Positions 4,507-10,693 of a stretch of 20,883 bases of DNA are shown one piece after another (the stretch's first letter is position 1; the number at the start of each line of letters is the position of its first letter). Location: the IMG/VR virus record IMGVR_UViG_3300032050_006029, positions 1 through 20,883 of that record; one strand, 5' to 3'. A program made the position numbers and the translations under genes. The DNA comes from a virus. The notes beneath the pieces are model-generated. The model saw only the letters and a program-made list of their open reading frames with translations. It made no database searches and was not told where the DNA came from.

Positions 4507-4779
4507 CTAGTTCTTGGAGCAGTTGGGGCAACCTGTCCAATCTGCTATCTCTTGGCTGTCTGTGGTTCTGTATCCACAATTCAAACATCCGACTACCTTT
4601 GATTTTTTGGCGGCTGTCTTCCAAAGGATTTCGTAGCATCGCTTACAAAGTGAACTGTCGAGTGATTGAAGGGCTGGCACTAAAGGGTTAGAGCAATCTG
4701 AGCAAGGGCGGGCGATTACTTGAAGCCCTGCCTCGTTGGTGTAGATAACTGCCTTTGAGTTTAGGTTTTCGATTTTCAT
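4507..4779 (-). CDS. four-knuckle Cys-rich zinc-binding protein, first gene of leftward operon
   Basis: The 90-residue product starts MKIENLNSKAVIYTNEAGL. It has four Cys-x2-Cys pairs: ARPCSDCSN, SSLCKRCYE, VGCLNCGYR and TGCPNCSKN. They would form two zinc ribbons, separated by a basic segment (KTAAKKSKVV) suited to nucleic-acid binding. I chose the start at 4779 because GACAGGAAGGCAACAAA lies directly before it; a longer frame begins within the promoter/leader. It is the first gene after the promoter at 4833-4862. A role as an early regulator or nucleic-acid-binding protein is inferred from the fold pattern. Confidence 0.83.
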   Translation of the reverse strand: MKIENLNSKAVIYTNEAGLQVIARPCSDCSNPLVPALQSLDSSLCKRCYEILWKTAAKKSKVVGCLNCGYRTTDSQEIADWTGCPNCSKN

Positions 4780-4799
4780 TTTGTTGCCTTCCTGTCTTG

Positions 4800-4823
4800 A
4801 GGTCTGAGGTTGTTCTCTGACCT
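4800..4823 (-). promoter_or_regulatory. 5'-terminal mRNA hairpin (element D)
   Basis: On the - strand, AGGTC-A-GAG-AACAAC-CTC-A-GACCT forms an eight-pair stem with one A-A mismatch. It starts only a few bases after the predicted transcription start. Its AACAAC loop resembles the AACAAT and AACCAC loops of the hairpins in elements B and A. It lies about 20 bases before the start codon of the first operon gene. It may protect the mRNA 5' end or control initiation. Confidence 0.6.
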
Positions 4824-4832
4824 TCTGGCGCA

Positions 4833-4862
4833 ATTATCGTTTGTGGGGCTTCCGCTTGTCAA
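4833..4862 (-). promoter_or_regulatory. sigma-70-type promoter of the leftward operon
   Basis: Read on the - strand, TTGACA (4862-4857) is a perfect -35. An 18-base spacer and GATAAT (4838-4833), a five-of-six -10 match, follow. Transcription would start near 4826 and enter the hairpin leader and then the gene at 4779. It is the only clear consensus promoter seen upstream of the 19-gene leftward cluster. Confidence 0.78.
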
Positions 4863-4948
4863 CTATCTAACACGCTTATCAAGATGAACAACAGATGAAC
4901 TCTACCTGGGAATTATCTGAGAACCTTCCCCTTTGGGTGTCTGTCGAT

Positions 4949-4958
4949 TTGTCGACAA
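4949..4958. promoter_or_regulatory. palindrome TTGTCGACAA, candidate operator half of a pair
   Basis: A perfect 10-bp palindrome with core TGTCGACA, preceded by an extra CTGTCGA at 4941-4947. The same eight-base core recurs in the palindrome at 5076-5089, 129 bp away centre to centre. Location in the divergent control region suggests a repressor or regulator binding site. Confidence 0.5.
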
Positions 4959-5075
4959 TTTACTTATTTGCCTATTAGTTGAAGTTTCAACAATCTGAAG
5001 ATAATCCCCCCGATGAATTGCCGAGGCAGATAGTCAGCCAAGAATCAAAAGAGTTTAAGTTCTTTAGTTGCTCTG

Positions 5076-5089
5076 AAATGTCGACATTT
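5076..5089. promoter_or_regulatory. palindrome AAATGTCGACATTT, candidate operator
   Basis: A perfect 14-bp palindrome sharing the TGTCGACA core with the site at 4949-4958. Dyad symmetry of this size fits a homodimeric helix-turn-helix protein. No such binding has been shown; the regulator could be one encoded outside the window. Confidence 0.55.
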
Positions 5090-5259
5090 AATAATCAAAT
5101 CGTTAATAAACATAGGCAAAAGAAATGTCTAACTCTAAGGTAAAGGTCTAGGGTCGGCATTAGTTGCCCGTCAGGGAACTTTTGACCCTGGCATTGTTAA
5201 ATATGTCGCCTATATTATTACTATACTCACCCAAAAAATTCCTGTTATATCTGCTAAAT

Positions 5260-5280
5260 AGCCCTGTGACCAGGGCTTTT
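5260..5280 (+). terminator. rho-independent terminator-like hairpin
   Basis: AGCCCTG-TGAC-CAGGGCT forms a 7-bp GC-rich stem with a four-base loop and runs into TTTT then ATATATATA on the + strand. It lies upstream of the terminase gene, so it would end transcription entering from the left, or act in a regulated leader. On the - strand the following bases are less U-rich. Confidence 0.65.
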
Positions 5281-5302
5281 ATATATATAGCCCCCATATA
5301 TA

Positions 5303-5379
5303 ATATATTTATATATAAATTGTTCGGTTTACCTGTTTCCAACAGGTTATCTTATATGTATATATATTTATATATAAAT
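5303..5379. repeat. exact 18-bp AT-rich direct repeat flanking a hairpin
   Basis: ATATATTTATATATAAAT occurs at 5303-5320 and again at 5362-5379 without a mismatch, 59 bp apart. Between them lies ACCTGTT-TCC-AACAGGT (5331-5347). The AT-rich repeats could be DNA-unwinding or protein-binding sites. Confidence 0.7.
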
Positions 5380-5380
5380 A

Positions 5381-5407
5381 GAGCGAGCATCGCTCTTCGG
5401 CTCGCTC
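5381..5407. promoter_or_regulatory. GC-rich hairpin between AT tracts
   Basis: GAGCGAGC and GCTCGCTC form an 8-bp stem with an 11-base loop, set between two TATATA tracts. An alternative short fold pairs GAGCGA with TCGCTC inside the same segment. It has no clean U-run after it, so a terminator role is uncertain. Confidence 0.5.
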
Positions 5408-5491
5408 GCTTATATAGTATATATTTATCTTTAATTATATTATTTGCCCTATCTATGCCGTTTAACGGATAGCGTTATATCACCGATATTC

Positions 5492-5505
5492 CGCCCCAGA
5501 GGGCG
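5492..5505 (+). promoter_or_regulatory. hairpin covering the terminase ribosome binding site
   Basis: CGCCC-CAGA-GGGCG forms a 5-bp GC stem whose loop and 3' arm contain GAGGG, the only plausible ribosome binding sequence for the ATG at 5512. Translation of the terminase may therefore be limited or regulated. Confidence 0.5.
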
Positions 5506-5511
5506 ACTAAG

Positions 5512-7392
5512 ATGGGACAACTGATGGGTAGAAAACCAGGGATTCAAAACATCCCAAAGGGCGAAGCCCAGGAGAAAGTTCTCCTACAATTGGAGCAAGG
5601 CTCCACCATTATTGCTGCTATGGCATCTGTCGGGCGAAATGACGTAACCTTCCGACAGTGGTCAATGGCTAACCCTGACTTCAAGGAGAGAGCCGACAAA
5701 GCCCGCCTCAAGGGCAAGGGAATGATTGCCGACCTAGGCGACCTAAAGAACATCTCCTACCCCGACTTCTGTGAGCAGTTCCTCGACACCAAGATGTTTG
5801 AGCACCATCTCGACTGGTATGACCTAATCGAAGGTCGTGAGCCGCGTTGGATTCATCCATCTATGACTTACGAGTTAGGTGCGGCGAACCGTGTTCTAAT
5901 CAATGTGCCTCCAGAGCACGCCAAGTCTACGGTCATCACCACCAACTATGTGGTTTATAAAATTGTTACCAACCCTAACGCTAGAGTAATTATCGTATCT
6001 AAGACTCAAGGTATGGCTAGAAAATTCCTTGGTGCGATTAAGACTCGACTTAGCCACCCCGCCTATATCAAACTCCAAACTGCGTTTGGTCCTAATGGCG
6101 GTTACAAGCAAGATGCAACTCAATGGTCTGCAGATATGATTTATCTAGGAACGGGACGCGACTCAGGCGAAAAAGACCCTACGGTCCAAGCCCTAGGATT
6201 TGGTTCTCAAATCTACGGTGCTCGCGCTGACTTGATTATCCTAGATGACGTTGTGATGAACTCAAATGCCCACGAGTGGGAGAAGCAAATTGAATGGCTT
6301 CAAAAGGAAGTTATCACGCGATTGGGTCGGCACGGAAAACTACTAGTAGTAGGAACCCGTGTCGCACCTATTGACCTTTATAAAATGATTAGAGATGGTT
6401 CCCAATGGACTGGGGGCAAATCTCCATTTACTTACTTTGCACAACCAGCAGTTTTAGAATTTGATGAGAAGCCAGTTAACTGGAAAACTCTTTGGGCTAA
6501 GACTGACCGACCAGAGGGCGACATAGATGAAGTTGACGAGCAAGGGCTATATCCCAAGTGGGACGGACCCGCGCTCTTTACTCGAAGGTCTGAGGTTGCT
6601 CCGTCAGTCTGGGCTATGGTCTACCAACAAGAAGATGTTCAATCCGATTCCATCTTCAGTCCAACCTGCGTTGCGGGTAGCGTCAATGGAATGCGAAAGC
6701 GTGGACCACTCAAAGCAGGAACACCAGGACATCCAAAGAACTCAGACCAACTCTACACAGTTATCGGACTTGACCCTGCTATGGCGGGGGCAACGGGAGC
6801 AGTAGTAGTAAGTTACAACAAGTCTGATGGCAAGATATATGTTTTAGATTGCATCAATATGACAGACCCCTCTCCAGCCAAGATTCAAAGTCTTATTGAA
6901 GACTGGGTTGAACGCTACAAGCCACAAGAAATACGAATTGAAATCAATGCTCACCAGAAGGCTTACGCCCTGGATGATGAACTAAGAAATTATCTAGCCT
7001 CTCACGGTTGCCAATTGAACTCACACTTCACTGGTAAGAACAAATGGGATGTTGGTTTTGGTGTGGCATCTATGGCTGCGCTGTTTGGGAATACCAGAGA
7101 TGGTCGCTTCCAAGATAACAACTTAATTGAACTACCTAGCAACGAAGGCTCTGAAGGTCTTAAGACGCTAGTGCAAGAATTGATTACTTGGAAACCTGAT
7201 ACTAAGAACCCTACAGACTGTGTTATGGCTTTATGGTTTGCGGTTATTCGTTGCCGAGAACTTATGCAACAGAGAACAAAAATTAATGGATACGCTTCAA
7301 ACCGTTGGGCAACAAGAGCACAAATGAACCAACGTATGACAGTAAACCTAGATGACGCTTACGCCGAACAATGGGCGCAACAATACAGTTAA
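5512..7392 (+). CDS. terL: terminase large subunit with N-terminal TerS-like HTH domain
   Basis: This 626-residue enzyme cuts and pumps phage DNA into the procapsid through the portal. The ATPase has Walker A at about 131-140 (NVPPEHAKST, K138), Walker B ending LIILDDV (D245, D246), and a coupling-type LLVVGTR strand. The RNase H-like nuclease shows acidic residues D421 (IGLDPAMAG), E477 (EINAHQKA) and D569 (NPTDCVMA), the usual three-residue metal site. Residues about 18-70 (VLLQLEQGSTIIAAMASVG, then VTFRQW..NPDF) look like the helix-turn-helix of small terminase subunits, and no separate small subunit gene lies nearby. A second in-frame ATG occurs four codons later. A small basic gene and the portal follow. 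Confidence 0.95.
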   Translation: MGQLMGRKPGIQNIPKGEAQEKVLLQLEQGSTIIAAMASVGRNDVTFRQWSMANPDFKERADKARLKGKGMIADLGDLKNISYPDFCEQFLDTKMFEHHLDWYDLIEGREPRWIHPSMTYELGAANRVLINVPPEHAKSTVITTNYVVYKIVTNPNARVIIVSKTQGMARKFLGAIKTRLSHPAYIKLQTAFGPNGGYKQDATQWSADMIYLGTGRDSGEKDPTVQALGFGSQIYGARADLIILDDVVMNSNAHEWEKQIEWLQKEVITRLGRHGKLLVVGTRVAPIDLYKMIRDGSQWTGGKSPFTYFAQPAVLEFDEKPVNWKTLWAKTDRPEGDIDEVDEQGLYPKWDGPALFTRRSEVAPSVWAMVYQQEDVQSDSIFSPTCVAGSVNGMRKRGPLKAGTPGHPKNSDQLYTVIGLDPAMAGATGAVVVSYNKSDGKIYVLDCINMTDPSPAKIQSLIEDWVERYKPQEIRIEINAHQKAYALDDELRNYLASHGCQLNSHFTGKNKWDVGFGVASMAALFGNTRDGRFQDNNLIELPSNEGSEGLKTLVQELITWKPDTKNPTDCVMALWFAVIRCRELMQQRTKINGYASNRWATRAQMNQRMTVNLDDAYAEQWAQQYS

Positions 7393-7402
7393 GGAGAAAC
7401 AA

Positions 7403-7612
7403 ATGGCAAAAAAACCTACTCGCGGTGAACTAAATAATATTAAAACAGGACTTAAAATGGGATACGATGCTGTAAAAGCAAAGTTTCCAAATGATGAAGT
7501 AACTGTTACTTATGTCGGAAAATACGCGCCAAAAGTAGACCTTCAGCGAAATGCTGGTGGAGTTACTTCTAAATCAAAAACTGTAGATAAACTTTACCGC
7601 CCATCTTTCTAA
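7403..7612 (+). CDS. small basic protein between terminase and portal
   Basis: The 69-residue product starts MAKKPTRGELNNIKTGLKMG and is Lys/Arg-rich, ending SKTVDKLYRPSF. AAGGAG lies seven bases before the ATG, which fixes the start although the frame extends further upstream into the terminase gene. Basic charge and location suggest DNA binding or a minor head/packaging role, which is inference. There is no recognised domain; the central EVTVTYVGKYAPKV looks like beta strands. Confidence 0.82.
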   Translation: MAKKPTRGELNNIKTGLKMGYDAVKAKFPNDEVTVTYVGKYAPKVDLQRNAGGVTSKSKTVDKLYRPSF

Positions 7613-7639
7613 TTTTTTCCTTTAACCGATAGGACAGCA

Positions 7640-9436
7640 ATGGCATTAGATATGCAACAGGTAGTAATGAGAGTTCAATCTCTCAGAGGGCGCAATGCCG
7701 AGCGCGACCAACGCAACCAAGATGTCCTAGCCGTTCGTCAAGGTAAAATATCAGAAGTCTACCCAAACTTTTTTCCAGATGGTGTTGATACAAACGTAGT
7801 AGCAAACTTCATTGATATTGTCGCACGCGACTTGTCAGAAGTAATGGCTCCGCTTCCAGCAATCAACTGCTCGGCTGCTAACTCAGTTAATGACCGCGCC
7901 CGCAACTTTGCTGACAAGCGCACTCGTATCGCATCTAACTACTTCCAGCACTCAGACCTATCGGTCAATATGTATCAAGGTGCTGACTGGTATGTAACAT
8001 ATGGTTTTATCCCATTCGTAATTGAATTGGATGAAGATAGCAAACTGCCACGCATACGCATAGAAAATCCTATAGGGGCTTACCCTGAGTTTGACCGCTA
8101 TGGTCGCTGTGTAGCATTTGTTAAGTCTTACAAAATGTCCGTAGCAGAACTTATTGCTCAATTTCCAGAATACGAAACTCAACTACTTGACGGGAATAAA
8201 TATTCCTCAAGCATTAATTCTGAACTTGAAGTAGTCCGCTACTACGACAAAGACCAATCAATCATCTACGTGCCAACAAGGGACAATCTGTTGTTATCAC
8301 GTGCCAAGAATCCTCTTGGTAAAATGATGGTTGTAGTTGCCCGTAAGCCATCTATTGATGATGAACTACGTGGACAATTTGATGATGTTCTTGGCATTCA
8401 ACTTCTTCGCAATCGCTTCGCGTTACTTGCAATGGAAGCAGCAGAGAAGTCTGTCCAAGCACCTATCGTCCTTCCTCAAGATGTTCAGGAATTTGAACTA
8501 GGTGGAGATGCGGTTATCCGCACAAACAACCCAGCGGGTGTTCGCCGTGTAGAACTATCAATTTCTCCAGCAGCACTTAATGAATCAACACTACTTAATC
8601 AAGAACTACGTGTTGGTGCTCGTTATCCTGAATCTCGCACAGGTAACGTCAATGCCTCTATCGTCACAGGACAAGGCGTTCAGGCTCTTATGGGTGCATT
8701 TGATACCCAAGTAAAATCTGCTCAAGCAATCTTTGCATCAGCACTACGCGATGTAATTAACATTTGCTTTGAGGTAGATGAAAAACTATTCCCAGCAGAA
8801 AAAACTATTCGCGGCGTTGACTCTGGTTCTCCTTACGAGGTAACTTATCTACCTGCTAAAGACATCAAGGGTGATTACTCAGCAGATGTCCGTTATGGAA
8901 TGCTCGCTGGTCTAAATCCAGCCCAGGGTCTTATCTTTATGCTTCAAGCACTTGGTGGCGGTTTAATCTCCAAGGATATGGCAATGCGTGAACTTCCATT
9001 TACAGTTAACGTAACCCAAGAACTTGAGAAGATTGAAACAGAAAAGATGCGTGACTCGCTTCTTAACTCTGTAAGTGCATTGACTCAAGCCATTCCTACG
9101 ATGGCTGCACAAGGTCAAGATGTTTCCGACATCGTTCTAAAGATTGCTGAAGTAATCAAGGCTCGCCAAAAGGGACAAGCGTTGGAAGACGCTATAGGAG
9201 CAGCCTTTGCACCGAAGCAACAAGTTCCTCCTGCTGGAACTGCTGCACCTATGGTAGAGCAACCGTCCCCTGCTCCCAGCACTGGTCCAGTAGGAGGCGC
9301 TCCTTCTCCAGAGGGCGCAGGTCCTGCACCACAAGAGATGGCTCCACAAGGTCGTCCAGATATTCAAAGCATTTTATCAAGTCTAACTAGCGCAGGTGGC
9401 GCTAATGCAAGCGTAAGAACTATTAATCGTCAATAA
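7640..9436 (+). CDS. portal protein
   Basis: The 598-residue product is the right size and position for the dodecameric portal that forms the DNA entry/exit channel and nucleates procapsid assembly. Features consistent with portals: an N-terminal helical part with VVANFIDIVARDLSEVMAPL, a beta-rich wing around FIPFVIELDEDSKLPRIRI and IENPIGAYPEFDRYG, and a long helical stem region with ALMGAFDTQVKSAQ. The tail from about 520 is Pro/Gly/Ala-rich (PPAGTAAP, PSPAPSTGPVGGAPSP) and probably flexible. AGGA lies before the ATG. The call rests on position, size and fold pattern; sequence motifs in portals are weak. Confidence 0.85.
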   Translation: MALDMQQVVMRVQSLRGRNAERDQRNQDVLAVRQGKISEVYPNFFPDGVDTNVVANFIDIVARDLSEVMAPLPAINCSAANSVNDRARNFADKRTRIASNYFQHSDLSVNMYQGADWYVTYGFIPFVIELDEDSKLPRIRIENPIGAYPEFDRYGRCVAFVKSYKMSVAELIAQFPEYETQLLDGNKYSSSINSELEVVRYYDKDQSIIYVPTRDNLLLSRAKNPLGKMMVVVARKPSIDDELRGQFDDVLGIQLLRNRFALLAMEAAEKSVQAPIVLPQDVQEFELGGDAVIRTNNPAGVRRVELSISPAALNESTLLNQELRVGARYPESRTGNVNASIVTGQGVQALMGAFDTQVKSAQAIFASALRDVINICFEVDEKLFPAEKTIRGVDSGSPYEVTYLPAKDIKGDYSADVRYGMLAGLNPAQGLIFMLQALGGGLISKDMAMRELPFTVNVTQELEKIETEKMRDSLLNSVSALTQAIPTMAAQGQDVSDIVLKIAEVIKARQKGQALEDAIGAAFAPKQQVPPAGTAAPMVEQPSPAPSTGPVGGAPSPEGAGPAPQEMAPQGRPDIQSILSSLTSAGGANASVRTINRQ

Positions 9437-9450
9437 GAAAGTAGGGGACA

Positions 9451-9996
9451 ATGACTACAATTATTGGCGTGCAATACGAAGACAGTTGTGTATTAGTAGC
9501 AGATAGCCTAGTAAGTGATGACAGTGGGCGACAATGGTCCCACCCAAATATGACAAAACTTAATAAGCGCGGAGCATTTATAATTGGTGGTAGTGGCGAA
9601 GTTGCACCTTGCGATATAGCCCAGCATTTATGGAATCCGCCAACATTAACTCCAAAAGATAAAAAAGATATTTACCATTTTATGATTACGAAGGCTATGC
9701 CTTCTCTTCGTTCTTGTCTTAAAGATAATGGTTATAACTTTGATGAAGCACAAGATAAAGACTCAGGTCCAAGATTTCAATTTTTAATTGCTGTCAATGG
9801 TCAACTATTTGATGTTGATGAAGATTTGTCAGTAATGCGAAGTGGGGATGGATTTTACGGAGTAGGTTCTGGAGCACCAATTGCGCTAGGCGCATTGTAT
9901 GCGGGAGCCGAACCACTTCAAGCAGTAGAGATTGCAACTAAATTAAGTATTTATTCAGCGGGTCCATTCCAGATGGAAACGCAATATTCTAAATAG
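9451..9996 (+). CDS. proteasome-beta/HslV-like Ntn-hydrolase
   Basis: The 181-residue protein starts MTTIIGVQYEDSCVLVADS, as in proteasome beta and HslV subunits, where removal of Met exposes Thr1 as nucleophile. Counting from that Thr, Asp17 falls exactly in VLVAD, and a Lys near position 35 (NMTKL) is the best candidate for Lys33. IIGGSGEVA and YGVGSGAPIALGALYAG are the glycine motifs of the fold, and AVEIATKLS is the late helix. Nothing else in the head module looks like a maturation protease, so it may process scaffold or capsid proteins; degradation of host proteins is the alternative. GGGGACA lies before the ATG. Confidence 0.85.
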   Translation: MTTIIGVQYEDSCVLVADSLVSDDSGRQWSHPNMTKLNKRGAFIIGGSGEVAPCDIAQHLWNPPTLTPKDKKDIYHFMITKAMPSLRSCLKDNGYNFDEAQDKDSGPRFQFLIAVNGQLFDVDEDLSVMRSGDGFYGVGSGAPIALGALYAGAEPLQAVEIATKLSIYSAGPFQMETQYSK

Positions 9997-10004
9997 GAGT
10001 TCAA

Positions 10005-10487
10005 ATGGGTGGTAAAGGTAGCGGCGGTTTCCGCGAGAAAGCATCACAGAATAATCCTATGAATATTTCTGCCACTGGTGGCGATGGACAAAGTGGAAGA
10101 AACTACACAGGTTTTGGATATTCAAAAAACAAAGAGATTAATGACCAAAAAGGGGGAGCATATATGCAAGGACAAGTAACGCCTCCTTCAATGCCAGACA
10201 TTCAAGCAGCACCACAGGGACAACCAACTGGAACTCCATCAAGACTTATGGGTATGCCATCATTGGATGAACTTGAACCATCAGGTCTACCTATAACAGA
10301 TGGTGTTGATTTTGGTCCAGGACGTGGTTCAGAGGCTTTGCCTAATAATATTAATCCAGATTTTCGTCCAATGGAAAATGCTGATTTAATTGCAAAATAT
10401 TTACCTGACTTAATCAATGCTGCTCGTGTAGATGGCGCACCTGATTCATATAAAAGACTTGTGAATAAACTAAAAGGGATGCTTTAA
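10005..10487 (+). CDS. Gly/Pro-rich virion-associated protein
   Basis: The 160-residue product starts MGGKGSGGFREKASQNNPMN, a Gly-Lys-rich start seen in several phage proteins. The low-complexity middle is rich in Gly, Gln and Pro (VTPPSMPDIQAAPQGQ). The C-terminal helical segment has ADLIAKYLPDLINAA and YKRLVNKLKGML. Its Met/Pro-rich linker resembles the portal tail in composition. AGGAG precedes the ATG, and the stop overlaps the next start as TAATG. The location between portal and a giant protein suggests a minor head component. The function is unknown. Confidence 0.75.
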   Translation: MGGKGSGGFREKASQNNPMNISATGGDGQSGRNYTGFGYSKNKEINDQKGGAYMQGQVTPPSMPDIQAAPQGQPTGTPSRLMGMPSLDELEPSGLPITDGVDFGPGRGSEALPNNINPDFRPMENADLIAKYLPDLINAARVDGAPDSYKRLVNKLKGML

Positions 10488-10693
10488 TGCAATGGCAAGA
10501 GAATACATTCTTTGACCATTTAGATAAATTTGGAAACTCTCTAGGTGCGGAAAACTTTGGCATTGCTTTTTGCCTGTCAACTGTCAAATGGGAATCCGCC
10601 CAAGATAGAGATACTTTCATTAAGTCATTAACTGGAATTGACCCACAGGGTGGTTCTGAATCTAATTTTAATCCAGGAAGCGTGGTGAAGTAG
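10487..10693 (+). CDS. hypothetical 68-residue protein
   Basis: The product starts MQWQENTFFDHLDKFGNSLG and has a mixed fold, with FGIAFCLSTVKWESAQDRDT in the middle and a polar tail ending GSVVK. Its ATG overlaps the upstream stop as TAATG, and its stop overlaps the GTG start of the giant gene as TAGTG, so it is translated within the head operon. No domain is recognised. Confidence 0.72.
   Translation: MQWQENTFFDHLDKFGNSLGAENFGIAFCLSTVKWESAQDRDTFIKSLTGIDPQGGSESNFNPGSVVK

Larger units (their letters stand above)
4863..5511. promoter_or_regulatory. divergent intergenic control region without convincing genes
   Basis: These 649 bases separate the leftward and rightward gene blocks. They contain two AGATGAAC repeats (4882-4889, 4893-4900), a GTTGAA/TTCAAC inverted repeat (4978-4991), two TGTCGACA palindromes, a terminator-like hairpin, further hairpins set between TATATA tracts, and an exact 18-bp direct repeat. 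Frames here are AT-tract artefacts with poor starts. The region may hold operators, late-leader signals or a replication origin. No confident rightward promoter could be singled out because many -10-like TATAAT variants occur. Confidence 0.65.

Noticed and set aside
4180-4639. Long - strand frames of 105 and 82 codons across the element A region
   Set aside because: They run out of frame through the coiled-coil and zinc-ribbon genes and produce low-quality Arg/Gln-rich sequences without ribosome binding sites.
5164-5472. Frame of 102 codons on the + strand in the control region, and a 60-codon frame opposite
   Set aside because: It starts with TTG without a ribosome binding site, reads through TATATA tracts and hairpins giving Ile/Tyr/Leu-rich nonsense, and is not coupled to neighbours.
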